Source of the DNA: Varanus komodoensis
Lineage: Eukaryota; Chordata; Lepidosauria; Squamata; Varanidae
Direction of reading: 5' to 3'
Length of the DNA: 64,000 nt
NCBI RefSeq assembly: GCF_004798865.1
Contig: NW_025335268.1
Coordinates: forward strand, 93,297,136 to 93,361,135
Of the stretch, positions 1 through 10,372 are shown piece after piece. The notes beneath the pieces were generated by a model. It was given only the letters and a program-made list of their open reading frames with translations. It searched no databases and had not been told where the DNA came from. Every line of letters starts with the position of its first letter. The first letter of the stretch is position 1. Both the position numbers and the translations under genes were made by a program.

Positions 1-189
1 TGTGTTTTTGCACCATGAACATAAAGCGTTTCTATTTAGAAGATGTTCATTCCCTAATCATCTCATCCCAACACCAATTTTGTGAGGTAGGTTAATCTGA
101 GATGGTTTCAATGACCCATCACATACTGGGTTCACATAAGCTGTGATGGCGTATGCGCCAGGGAAGTTAGCTTCCTTGGCTTATATGGG
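1..189. other. unassigned sequence, possible SINE scrap
   Basis: No gene is visible. The phrase tttgtgaggtaggtta near 80-97 resembles the reverse strand of the tRNA-SINE 3' half seen elsewhere in the window, but the match is too short to delimit. Confidence 0.25.
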
Positions 190-330
190 AAGCCAAGAAC
201 TTAATCACTCTGGCTGGGTTCAGACAACCCTAGCTTACAAGCCACCATGACTTATCATGTTGTGTGAACTTAGTCATAGTGAACTTTATGGCCATGTAAG
301 GACTTAAACTCAGGTTTTCCTGGTTCACTT
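190..330. repeat. decayed DNA-element-like repeat
   Basis: The text has alternating motifs such as ggttcagacaaccctagc and tgttgtgtgaactt. The same vocabulary (ttgtgtgaac, ccatggttt-type words) recurs at 53591-53910 and 57700-58060, so these look like copies of one interspersed family, probably a non-autonomous DNA transposon. Boundaries are approximate and the family is not named. Confidence 0.35.
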
Positions 331-1800
331 TAACCTAGACTTTAAGCACCTTCTCTATATTTAGAGCCATCCCATCAGCCCCAGCCAGTTTGGCCAGAAG
401 TCAAGCCCAAAACAAAATGGGCGAACTACAGCACCACACTGGCTTATCTTGAGATTTCGAATCAGTTCTGATTTCACCATGCAATTCTATTTACATAAGG
501 AATCTTGGCTCGGACCCAAAAATGTGGCCTCCTCACACATGTAAACAAGCCCTTGGATAACAGTGTCCACTCTGATTAGAAACAGCAGTATTGCAATATA
601 TGTTTTATTCAGGTTGTCTATACAAAAATTAGATTTTTTTTACATTAAGCATTATAGTGGCTAATGATTAAACAGCATAACATAAAGAATATAGAGTACT
701 GTCAATATGCAAAAGTCTAATCAAATCCTCACAAAATAAAACTGTTTTTCCTTCTGGCATTCATTCTTTATTTCTTGCTCTGTTGTGTGTTGTTGTTAGT
801 GTTGTTCTGTTTCATGTTGGCATACAGTTGCCTGACACTGTTGCCACAGGATGCGTGCACCAGATAAGCAATTAGCCTTGCAGGAAGCTAATCACGCACA
901 GGACGATGTATTTAACTAAGACAGCAAGCACCCCTGGGGAAAAATTGTACCACCAGTCCCTCCAGACAAGGGGCTATATTCTACATAATAATAGTGAATT
1001 CACTCTCCGGCTGTTATAGTTATTTAGCCCTTGTGGTCTATTCACACTGATACCTACGGTCTTGAGGTAAGTCTAAGATGTTCAGAAATACCAAAGAAAA
1101 TAAGAAGGACAGAGACTTTTGAATTGCAAAAGTCAAGTGGAAGGTGGGTGCAGCTACTAAGTAATTTTCTGCTTGTGGACCAGGGACATCAATAATAGTC
1201 TATCACAGTAGTGGGCAGAAAAATCAACCTCTGTAATTTGGCTGGTTCTTATAAATGCAGAGTCTCATAAAAGCTGGGGTGCATTCACCCCAAGAATGTT
1301 CCCCTAGCTGAAGACCAGGATGCTCTCTCAGAACACCTGCTCTGCACTGAGCACTGCTTACGCTCTCTCCAAGATTCTCCTTGTGTAATTCAATTGACGT
1401 CACTGATTTTAGCTGGAAGTGTGTGGATATACGATCGTTGTATTCCCTTATTGTTCCCTTTTCTTCCAAAATAGATTCTCTTTTAGGTTTGGACATTTGG
1501 CTGTACTTTAAAAGGGAGCTCTCACTAAATTCTTCCCTTTGAGAAGGATCACATGCTCACAAAATAGTTAGCATCTTTAGGAGCTGCACGAGATTTTGCC
1601 TAGACCTGTGTCTCCAAGCTTTGAACAACAAAATCCCCAAATACCTTTCCTTTTATTTCCAAGAGAGTGTTCTTGGCAATGTGTGGCAGAAATTCCACAA
1701 GTATGTCTGCTGAGGAGTGTAACACACACACTATTCATTCTTGGTAGATTAAATAAAACCTTGAGGAGAAAATTGAGTCCTAAGGTGGCTCTCTTTGTGT
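331..1800. other. single-copy AT-leaning sequence
   Basis: No recognisable exon, RNA gene or repeat was seen here. Open frames are short and scattered over both strands. Confidence 0.5.
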
Positions 1801-1802
1801 TC

Positions 1803-2090
1803 GGACATAAGAGCATACCAGACACAAGGCCTATCTAGTCCAGCATGCAGTCCTCCCAGTGCTCACCACTTACTTGTGGGAAGCTGCAGTTAAGATAATA
1901 AATGCAGCAACGCATGTTCCTATAATTATACAGAACACTCTACTTCCCCAGTCCTGCAAGAAGGTATGGCCAGCATGACTGGTAGCCATGCACAGCTTTA
2001 TTTGCCACTTGTTTGGTGCAGCATGGTGATGAGGCAGCTCTTGTTGCCTTCACCTGTTTATCGCCTATCTTTCAAGAAGATCCTCAAAAT
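1803..2090 (-). repeat. CR1-like LINE 3' end
   Basis: The stretch opens with a diverged agcataccagacacaaggc and continues with tctagtccagcatgc. This is the block that marks the CR1 3' end read on its reverse strand, and it also starts the copies at 6538, 15049, 31690, 39741 and 46321. The element is therefore on the minus strand with its 3' end at the left. It is old and truncated soon after the 3' end. Confidence 0.45.
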
Positions 2091-2531
2091 GTCTTAGTTC
2101 AAACTGATTTAAGGACTGCAGCCTTGGTATCAGGTGTGCTATTGCATCAAGTGATGCTAGCAAAATAGTGGGCACAAACACTTTCCCCATACCAACATAA
2201 TAAATCAAAATCTATTATTCAAAGCACTTGGGAAGCACTTTCACAGGCAGGGGCTTTTGCTGTGATCATTGGCTTTCCACTGCCCCTGGGTATTTCAAAG
2301 CTGAAGTCAAAGGCAGGAATAAATGGATTGTTTTCCTCTGTATAGAACTCTTCAAGTGACAACAACCTGAAAGCAGACTTGGTAAACAGTATTTAGCATT
2401 AAACAATAAACCCCTAGAAACAATGATAAACTGTTTAAAAGAGCTACATGTGATTGTTTTTTCTCATTTGTTAAGAGACTTTAATTAGCACTCTAATTAC
2501 AGTGGTGGCTGCAGGAGTTCTTGAATCCTTT

Positions 2532-2912
2532 TCAGAAGGGCCTGTGGAGCCGTTTCTGGAACAATAAGCCCAAAGATTCCTTGCACTTGCTAGCTGATCT
2601 GAAGTGATAGTCAAGAGTGTAGTGCAGATGAGGAACATCTGTCTGTATAAAGCTCTCTGCCAAAGGACCTCTGAACAAGCCCCTCGTGATCAAATGTTCC
2701 AAGACAGCAAGAGGTTTGCTTTTAACTGCAGGGAAAACTTGCCGTAGGAGACTGATATAAAAATGAATGGTGGCATTTTTACAGTTGTTTGGCATCAGCC
2801 CATCTGTCTGCGTGTTAGTCCGCCAAACTACTAGTATTATTGCAGTAAACGTAACTGCTACAAACTTTACAGGAGTGGTAGCACTTTCATTCATGATATA
2901 AAGGTAAGCCAA
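2532..2912 (-). other. 126-codon open frame, no known family
   Basis: This is the longest minus-strand frame here that no recognised repeat explains. It would start MAYLYIMNES, has a hydrophobic run (about residues 15-29) that could be one membrane helix, and ends LFQKRLHRPF before a stop. I do not recognise it. No strong splice acceptor, Kozak context or nearby minus-strand AATAAA was found. Several frames of this length are expected by chance in 64 kb, so it is a search target rather than a gene call. Confidence 0.12.
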
Positions 2913-2924
2913 TAATATAGGGGA

Positions 2925-3045
2925 GTGGGTAAAATGTAGCTCTCCAGAAGTTTTGGACTTCAGTTCTCAGCATTCCTGACCATTGGCCATGCTGGCACAG
3001 GCTTCTGGGAGTTGAAGCCCAAACCGTCTGGTGATTCACCTTCTG
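2925..3045. repeat. palindromic MITE (ctctccagaagttttggact type)
   Basis: The left arm reads gctctccagaagttttggac, and the right part holds gcttctgggagttgaagccc, its approximate reverse complement. In the middle is attggccatgctggc. This matches the palindromic, probably hAT-derived MITE that is very common in squamates. It is old, with imperfect arms. Confidence 0.5.
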
Positions 3046-3547
3046 CCCATCCATGATCTAGAGTGTCCAGATTCAGCATCTTCATCTTCTCAGGTCTATA
3101 CCAATTCTACTTGCTTTTCCCCTTGAGCTAGAATACTGATCAACTACAGAGTGTATTGTCCATTGACCATCATATTGTTTGGCTGTGTTCAAAGTCTACC
3201 ATTCATGGTGTTCTGCCCTTAAAAAAGCAGACGTAAGGACTACTCGCTGCCTGCCCCACCTAAGCCCACAAGCAAAAATGTACAGACAGTCTTGCTTCAT
3301 TTAGGAGCAGGTATCCAGAAACAGGACCATAATAAGATTTTAAAATGGAGACATCAAAGTCACACACATACATATACTTAATATTTAAAAACTGATATAA
3401 AATGTATGCAAACTTTACAACACAAAGAGAAGACTGATACATCTAGTCATATGAAAATGAATGCAATTACAATACTTAATACTTTGCTTGCTGTTGATCT
3501 TCAGTTCTCTGAATTCAATGGATTGTAGTGTGCTCTTGTGCATGTTT
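3046..3547. other. single-copy sequence left of gap
   Basis: Nothing recognisable. Only short open frames are present. Confidence 0.45.
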
Positions 3548-4047
3548 NNNNNNNNNNNNNNNNNNNNNNNNNNNNNNNNNNNNNNNNNNNNNNNNNNNNN
3601 NNNNNNNNNNNNNNNNNNNNNNNNNNNNNNNNNNNNNNNNNNNNNNNNNNNNNNNNNNNNNNNNNNNNNNNNNNNNNNNNNNNNNNNNNNNNNNNNNNNN
3701 NNNNNNNNNNNNNNNNNNNNNNNNNNNNNNNNNNNNNNNNNNNNNNNNNNNNNNNNNNNNNNNNNNNNNNNNNNNNNNNNNNNNNNNNNNNNNNNNNNNN
3801 NNNNNNNNNNNNNNNNNNNNNNNNNNNNNNNNNNNNNNNNNNNNNNNNNNNNNNNNNNNNNNNNNNNNNNNNNNNNNNNNNNNNNNNNNNNNNNNNNNNN
3901 NNNNNNNNNNNNNNNNNNNNNNNNNNNNNNNNNNNNNNNNNNNNNNNNNNNNNNNNNNNNNNNNNNNNNNNNNNNNNNNNNNNNNNNNNNNNNNNNNNNN
4001 NNNNNNNNNNNNNNNNNNNNNNNNNNNNNNNNNNNNNNNNNNNNNNN
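3548..4047. other. assembly gap, 500 N
   Basis: Exactly 500 undetermined bases, a round number typical of a scaffold gap of nominal size. Its right edge falls inside a young LINE, so repeat collapse is the likely cause. Open frames running through it are artefacts. Confidence 0.99.
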
Positions 4048-4188
4048 GAAGCCAGTGAAGCTGATGGAGGACTGGAGTCATGTGAGCATAATGCCCTGTC
4101 CCCGTCAGCAACCTGGCAGCTCTATTTTGCACCAATTGAAGTGTTCGGACTGTCTTCAGGGGAAGCCCCACGTAAAGCGCATTACTGA
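4048..4188 (-). repeat. young L2-like LINE, reverse transcriptase C-terminal tail
   Basis: Read on the minus strand, the frame encodes [20 protein letters not shown] followed by a HQLHWLP motif. This is the thumb/tail region downstream of the reverse transcriptase in CR1/L2-group LINEs. The element is 5'-truncated at about 4188 and its 3' part is lost in the adjacent gap. It differs from the copy at 44092-44231 at only four of about 140 positions, all CpG sites. Confidence 0.8.
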
Positions 4189-6535
4189 TTCTATCAGAGG
4201 AATAATCAAGGACTTATTCTTAGACACAAGGTTTTCCTTCATTACATACATTAATGAAGGACATACGGACCTGCACTCACCAAGTGCATAGTCCTGTTTT
4301 TGAAACTGTAATAACTAACAAGGCAAATTGAAAAATTATTTTACAGCTGTAACATAGCTTAAAATATATACTTCAAGGGTGTTTTCAGGGACAACAACCT
4401 CAAATTCTATACATAACCTGAGATAAGTAATGTAAAACAAGTTGAATTTGTTGATGCTTTTGTTATTGTATCATTGTTACCTTGTATTTCTCAAATATAC
4501 TAATTATTTAGCAAAGGAGCAAGCAACAAAATCCAGCAAATCTTACAAGATGAAGCATCAGAAGGCAACAGAAAATAGCAGAGTTTTCCCAGAATCTAAA
4601 CATAGCTTGGTGTGATCAGAAGCATTATGAGTCAACATATCAGTTCCAAAATCCATAAATATTATTACACTTGGAAAAGGTCTAGGTTTTTTTTAATAGA
4701 TAAAACTACAGATTTTACATAAATTTGAACATCTAAAACATAGCTCAGAGGTTTTTTTAAGATTGCCGGAGTCGTCATTCTCCTGACGATCTTTCAAAAT
4801 AATCGTTTCTGAATGTTTCACCAAAGAGTGGTTTGACCAAAGTCCCTTTGTTTATGCAGCTTTCACCTCTACTGACAAATACAGAACTGAAACTATCTCA
4901 GCTTCTTATGAATCTGTCATTACTATCTGCTAGTGCACATGGCCATGATAATGCATCTTAAACCCCAGTATCACAGTTCAGTTAGAAACCACAGACCCAA
5001 ATAATATAATAATCTATTAAAGTTAGAGAAGAAACTATAATATCCTTACCAACATTCTTTAAGAATAGTTTTATAAGTTATTGTAGGGGGAACAATAATT
5101 ACTTATATTTGAGGGGGGGCGTGTTGGCTAAAGAATCAGAATTTGTTGATGATAGAATCCAATGATATAAGCAGCAACAGGTGGGGTACTTTCATACACA
5201 CAAGCAACTCCTCTCTCCACAGTGATCTCCCCACAGAGTTAATAAAGATATAATAATAGCCCTCAACAGTACTTTGTCACCTCCTACTGAAATCCAAAGG
5301 AAAGCTCCATTCTTATTAATGCTACATTACATAAATTGCTATTCATTTGTTTCTGTTGTGAGTAATATGTACTGAAAAAATCTGGGACTCAGACCCACAG
5401 ACAAATTTGTCTATGTTAGTTAAGTATGCAAATATATATGCATAATTAGAAATGATTACTATAATTTAAATTGAATACAAGACAATCTAATTAACCTCTT
5501 GCTTGCTCTCAGAACAGGATGATGGATTGCAACCACAGGACTGGAGGACATTGATTAAAGTGGCTCCTAATTTTATTTCAAATGTTTTATGTTGATAGCT
5601 TGACAATTCCATAATGATCTTAAAATTACATGTCTTGGGTTCTAATTTCTAGAAATCCTAAAATCCACACCAAATTATGCAACATTACATTTCTAGCAGC
5701 CTCATCATCATACAGTTCTTAAAGTACTGAAATGCATAGCTGGATGCCTCTACTGGTATTGGAACCAACAAAAATTCCAAATAAAGGTATGCATCAACTA
5801 TGAATTATCAGTGTTCTCATGCACTGGCATAGCTATATTTGTTTTTGGTTGTCTGTTTTTCAAAAATTATCAAAGCAATCTATCCCTAGGTTTCTCCTCC
5901 AGGTGGATAAGGCAGATTGCAGCTCTGAGCACACCACCAAGGAGTAAGACTACAGTCCTACATATTGGAGAGCAAATCCCATTCAACCCAGTATGACTTT
6001 TTTTCTAGGTAAACATGTTTAGGATTAAATAGTAAGTTAGATGTAACCTTGAACACGTTATTCCATCTACACATCTTTCTGTAGCCCCAGTTGTTCCCCT
6101 TCTCCAAATAATTTCCTGTGCCATTTCAGTTACCTTTTCATATTTCACAAGTGTCTCTAGTCGTGTTCAGGACATTTTACTGCCTGAGGTAGAGCAGCAA
6201 ATAGTTCCTTTCCCAAAACCCCAGTCTAGCTGAGCAGTAGTGCTCAAGGGCAGCCAAGTTGTTTAGGCCCCGAGGCAGAAAACCCTACAAACATCTCTCT
6301 CCTTTCCTAACAATGAAAATATAATTAAATAATGAATATTTTGCTGCCTTTTCACAACATCTCAAATGTTTGGATGTGAAAGATAAAATGGATGTATGTG
6401 CAGTAGAAAGGGGGCAACAGATTTCAGGGAGAACCCCCCCCCCCTCGCATAACACTTCAGGCAGGAAAATTAAAGAAATGTTGCAGGTGAGCAAAAAGCC
6501 AGCTAATCCTGGGATACAATCCCTGTATCTGTATT
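4189..6535. other. AT-rich single-copy stretch
   Basis: No gene is visible. There are AT-rich tracts, a G7 run near 5113 and a C11 run at 6434-6444. A decayed MITE-like fragment is listed separately at 5950-6030. Confidence 0.5.
5950..6030. repeat. diverged MITE, aatcctatgcatg family
   Basis: It begins near agtcctacatattgg, has ccattcaacccagtatgact in the middle and ends aggtaaacatgtttaggatt. This resembles the short palindromic element whose ends read caatcctatgcat / atgcataggattg. It is old. Confidence 0.3.
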
Positions 6536-6537
6536 CC

Positions 6538-7652
6538 ATAAGAACATAAGAAAAGCCATGCAATATCAGACCAATGGTCCATCCAGTCCAGCACTCCAGT
6601 TGCACAGTGGCAACACAGGATCCCTCAAGCAGGATGTGTACAAAACTCGGCCTGCCCAACTGCCTCAGCAGCTTGTGTATGCAGGCATGCCACCTCTGTA
6701 AAGGAGAAAATAAATAGCCAGCAAGGCTAGTAGCCACTGATAACCTCCTCCTCCATGAATTTGTCCAATCCCCTTTTAAAGCCATCCAAAATGGTGGCCA
6801 GCACCACTTCCTAAGGCAGCGAATTCTGTATTTTAACTATATGTTGTCTGAAGAAGTACTTCCTTCTGTCCTAAACCTCCCACCAAGCAGCTTCATGGTT
6901 GACCCTGGGTTTTGAGGGTTATAGAAGAGGAAGAATATTCTAAGTGTGGTCACTCCAAAGATTTGTATTAAAGGAAGTACAATCTTAGCAGTTCTATTTT
7001 TTAAATTACATTCCTGTCATGGAGTTTGCCTGTTTCACAGCAGCTGTGAACTGAGGCAACATTTTTGTCAGGCAGTTCACTCCCTCACAAGATTCCTTTC
7101 CTGCTCAGTCACTATTAGCTCAGATCTTGAAGTTGGGATTTTCTGCCCCAATATTCATTATTTTACACTTGCTTACACTGAACTGCATTTGCCACTTTGA
7201 TGCCCATTCTCTCAGCTTGGAGAGAACCCTTTGGAGCTCCGCACAATTTCTATTGGTTCTAACCACCCTAAATAGTTTGGTGTCACCAGCTTGGCCACTT
7301 CACTGATTATTCCTAATTCCAGACCACTTATAAATAGGTTGAAAAGCACTGGTTCAAATATAGAAATACAGAACCCAGTGAAACTCCCAAAGGATATAAC
7401 TCCACTGGTTATATCCTTCCATTGAGAGAAACTGCCATTTATTCCCACTCTTGTTCTTTAACCAATTAGTGATTCATAAGAGAACTCCATCTCCCTTTTA
7501 TTCCATGACTGCTAAATTTGCTTAAGAGTCTTTGTCAAAAGCCTTTTAGAAGTCCAAGTAAACAGTATCTACTAGATCACTTCTGTCCATGTGCTTACTA
7601 ACACTCTCAAAGAACTCTTGATAGGTGAGACAAGACATACCTTTGTGAAAAC
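6538..7652 (-). repeat. CR1 LINE, 3' portion (interrupted)
   Basis: It starts at the left with taagaacataagaaaagcca, the CR1 3'-end signature on the reverse strand. Next comes the block tagtagccactgataacctc and a decayed C-terminal coding part containing gaattctgtattttaact. The homology runs rightwards through reverse transcriptase sequence until a solo LTR cuts it at 7653. It resumes at 8162, so 6538-8575 is one minus-strand CR1 of about 1.5 kb without the insert, 5'-truncated and full of stops. Confidence 0.75.
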
Positions 7653-8161
7653 TGTACTTAGAAAAACAAAGTTTATCATCCCGCCTCACTGCCTTGCCAT
7701 AAACAGATCAAAAAGGATGACTCAGTGTCTGGTGGTGAAGACCAAATGACTCCATTAGTGGGTAACTGTCAATTGCAATCTTTGTATTTTATGGGTTTGC
7801 CAAAGTGCATCTCCCCGACCCTATAAAATTCATACATGTAATCTTTTCTGGCAGGCCTGTTCAAGATAACTTTAGTTTAGAAAGCCTGTCTGTTATATCT
7901 GATTAGAATGAAATGTAACCTTTTCTTTATGATGCTGTAACATATATCCAATCACTTTCCTATCCATGTCAAAGTATCCAATCACTTTCCTGTGTATTGT
8001 ATTCACTCCCCTTTTGTGTCTTCTATATAACCCTAAGGAATTTAACATGGGGTGTTCCTTCTTAGGCATCCATGGATCCATGTATTCAATTGTAAATAAA
8101 CCTATTTGCCCTAACAAGAAACTGATTTCCGAGCCTCTTTGAATTGCGGATGGGTGTGACA
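7653..8161 (+). mobile_element. solo LTR of an endogenous retrovirus, inserted in CR1
   Basis: This 509-bp block starts TGTACTTAG and ends GGTGTGACA, giving TGT...ACA termini. It is flanked by the 4-bp duplication AAAC (7649-7652 and 8162-8165). A TATA box (tatataa) lies at 8024-8030 and a polyadenylation signal (aataaa) at 8095-8100, both on the plus strand. A tandem duplication of atccaatcactttcc, carrying CCAAT boxes, lies in U3 near 7946-7990. Size, termini and duplication fit a gammaretrovirus-like (class I) LTR. It looks whole as a solo LTR, and no internal region or partner LTR is present. Its intact duplication suggests it is much younger than its CR1 host. Confidence 0.8.
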
Positions 8162-8575
8162 AAACCATGGTGACTCTTTTTCAGCAGGGCTTGTCCCTCT
8201 ATATTCTTTAATAATGCTTTCAAGTCATTTATCCAGAATAGACATTAAGCTAACTGACCTGTAATTCCCTGGATCCTTTTTTAAAAATTGGTGTTACATT
8301 GGCCATTCTCCAATGTGCTAGTACAGTGGTGGATTTTACAAACTTTTGGTATTTTGGTAAGAAAATCAGAAATTTCATGTTTGAGTTTTTTTAAGAACTC
8401 TAGGATCAATACCATCTAGATCAGGTGATTTACCAATTTTCTGTTTATCAATAAGGTTGAGAATTTTGTCTTTTGTCTGTACTGTCTTAATTTCTGCAAG
8501 TGCCATTTTTCTCCAGTCACATGAAAAGCAGATTTCAAAATAACCATAGCATGGATTCCTGTTCATGAAAGGTTA
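8162..8575 (-). repeat. CR1 LINE, 5'-ward portion (reverse transcriptase)
   Basis: This continues the CR1 broken at 7653: aaaccatggtgactctttt rejoins the CR1 text. On the minus strand the frame at 8375-8566 reads KIGKSPDLDGIDPRVLKK, which matches the conserved N-terminal reverse transcriptase motif (KSPGPDGIxPxxLK) of CR1 LINEs. The copy is truncated at about 8575. Confidence 0.75.
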
Positions 8576-9200
8576 TCATGAATCATGAAAGTGCCACAAG
8601 TCTTCTGAACCCCAAACAGCAAGACACCCCTATTATCTTCCCACAACTATTCACCTTTCTCTATTCTGGTGCAAACTCCTGATGCAAAAAGAACCATGGA
8701 CCCCTAATCATGCAAAAAGTAGCATTCCTGAAAGCTGACTACAGAGGCAAGGAGCTCCAGGCACATACAAGCAAGCTCTCTATTCATACATTGCATTGCC
8801 ACACATCAATTCCTTTTTTTTTTCCCAAGTAAACTCACTTATGTTTTCCTCTGAGGTAAGTGGTCTGTGACATCTTAGCACAAACAACAGAAAGGCAATC
8901 TATGAACAGCCCATGCATCTGCTTTTCTTCTTTTCAGTACTTTACTGCCTACAATGGCCCAGAGTGCCAGTGCAGTGGCTGGCCAGCTCTCTCTGCAGTC
9001 AGGCTTGCTCTGTTAGGCAATGATGGACCCTGAACTTAAGAAAAACAATGTGCAGAGTGGGGAATGAAAGGTTCGTTTTTCCTGTAGTTTAAACTATAGT
9101 TTGGTGCCTTCACACTACATTCCCTATTAGTCTGCAAAGGGTCTTCTGTTATGTGCACTACAGCAAAGCTTTCTGGCCAAGGCAAGGAAGCCTGCTAACC
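8576..9200. other. single-copy sequence upstream of CpG island
   Basis: No gene or clear repeat was seen. A short palindromic motif, tgtagtttaaactatag, lies near 9083-9100. Confidence 0.45.
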
Positions 9201-9202
9201 AT

Positions 9203-9424
9203 TATTACATTTATACCCCACCTTTCTTCCTCTTGCAAGGAAGTAAGAGCGGCTTACAAGTTCTCCTCTGCATTTTATTCTCAGAACAAGCACCCTGTGA
9301 AGTAAGTTGGGCTGAATGCTGTGATAGACTCAAAGTCATCCAATAAGTTTTATGGCTGAGCGGGGACTGAAACCCATATTTCTCGAGTCCCGTGTCTAGT
9401 ACTGCGCCCATTATGACGCACTGT
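9203..9424 (-). repeat. tRNA-derived SINE
   Basis: Read in reverse, this carries the SINE signature gctcagccat with gatttgaac-like box B text (ggctgagcggggactgaaac on plus) and a tRNA-like 5' head at the right end (actgcgcccattatgacgca, degraded). The 3' tail at the left is attacatttataccccacct. It is the same family as the copies at 15285, 15783, 17012 and 25401. It sits just left of the CpG island. Confidence 0.6.
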
Positions 9425-9429
9425 GCATT

Positions 9430-10110
9430 TCTCCCAGCTAACTAGCCTCTCTGGCAGCGGTCCAAGGCGGCCCCAGGGGGTGCAAAGGCTATCTCGGGCT
9501 AGGAGGGGCTGATCGCGGGAGAACAGGGCTGGGCTGAGTTGGGCAGGGCTTTTCTCTCCAATAGAGGCCCTAGTCCGTCTGCCTATCCAGTTACCACCGC
9601 CTTCGGCAAGAGTGGCAAAGACGTTCGTGCGCGGGACACCTGACTGCGCTTGCCGGTTTGCTTTTTCCTACCTGCCCGTCATGGCGGTTCTTGGTCCACG
9701 CCGAGGCGACTGTGCTGGCGAGCGAGCTCCGGGCCCACCCAGCGCTGTAGAGCTATTCCGTCCCCGACTGAGGCAGCGCCCAGCCTGCCTGGCTCGCTCC
9801 TGCGTCCGGCGTTGGCTGCGGTGGCGGGCCGCCCCCGTGGCTCAAGACTGGAGGCCTCCCCACCATCTTCTTCCCGCCCCTCGGCCCAGCACATATTTTC
9901 CCTAGAAAGGAAATGAAATAATAAATAATGAAATAGCGAGGGCGCTGGAGCAGGGTGGGTGCGGGGGCTCGGTGGCCTTGAACAGCGGCGGGAGCCTGGC
10001 CTCGCCTCACAGGGAGGAGCTGGACTTCGCGGGGAGTTCCTTGGAGGCTGTAATTCTGCTCTGTGGATCAGGACCGACCTCCCAGGATATTTGTTTTCGG
10101 GAGCTATAGA
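9430..10110. promoter_or_regulatory. CpG island, orphan promoter candidate
   Basis: About 45-50 CpG dinucleotides occur in roughly 680 bases, far above the rest of the window, with high GC from 9460 to 9890. Candidate sites are a CCAAT box near 9558, Sp1-like ccgcccc near 9829 and cccgcccc near 9873, and a YY1-like catggcgg at 9680. CATG at 9680-9683 gives a start codon on each strand: plus ATGGCGGTT, and minus ATGACGGGCAG followed by gtagga, a fair splice donor at 9671/9672. No conserved protein could be read on either strand. It may drive an mRNA with a tiny first exon, a long non-coding RNA, or divergent transcripts. Confidence 0.7.
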
Positions 10111-10284
10111 AGCAGAAACCATCGGCAAGGCAGCCCAGTTCATGCTTCCAGCTATTCTAGGAGAGTCACTTAAGTAGATAACGTGGCTCTTCCACCACGT
10201 CTTTTTTCTGTGCATCGTTAGTACACTTGAATTATTTTCAATTTTCTGTACAGTCATCCTTGCAACAAAAAGGTTGGCTCTTCT

Positions 10285-10372
10285 ATGCACTTACCTGACA
10301 GAAAAGCCCACTGAATTCAATGAGTCTTACTTCTGAGTAGATATGCCTAGGATTGTGCTGCAATCGGATCCT
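10285..10372. repeat. palindromic MITE, aatcctatgcatg family
   Basis: The element includes gcacttacctgacagaaaag, gaattcaatgagtcttactt and ctgagtagatatgcctagga. This is the short squamate element with inverted cttac...gtaag arms and an (a)atcctaggcat end. It contains a perfect-looking minus-strand splice donor (cag|gtaagt at about 10292-10297) that belongs to the repeat itself. Confidence 0.5.

Noticed and set aside
3461-4291. Long open frames (up to 276 codons) through the N gaps, here and at 16229-16658 and 43840-44215
   Set aside because: Undetermined bases cannot stop a frame, so their length is an artefact. The real sequence at the edges is LINE or simple repeat.
6285-6785. 166-codon minus-strand frame
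   Set aside because: Its right half lies in the 3' end of the CR1 in a non-coding frame, and the rest has no known similarity.
9612-10290. Open frames of 85-203 codons in the CpG island on both strands
   Set aside because: GC-rich DNA has few stops. The translations are Arg/Pro/Ala-rich on opposing strands with no domain, so they are better explained by composition.
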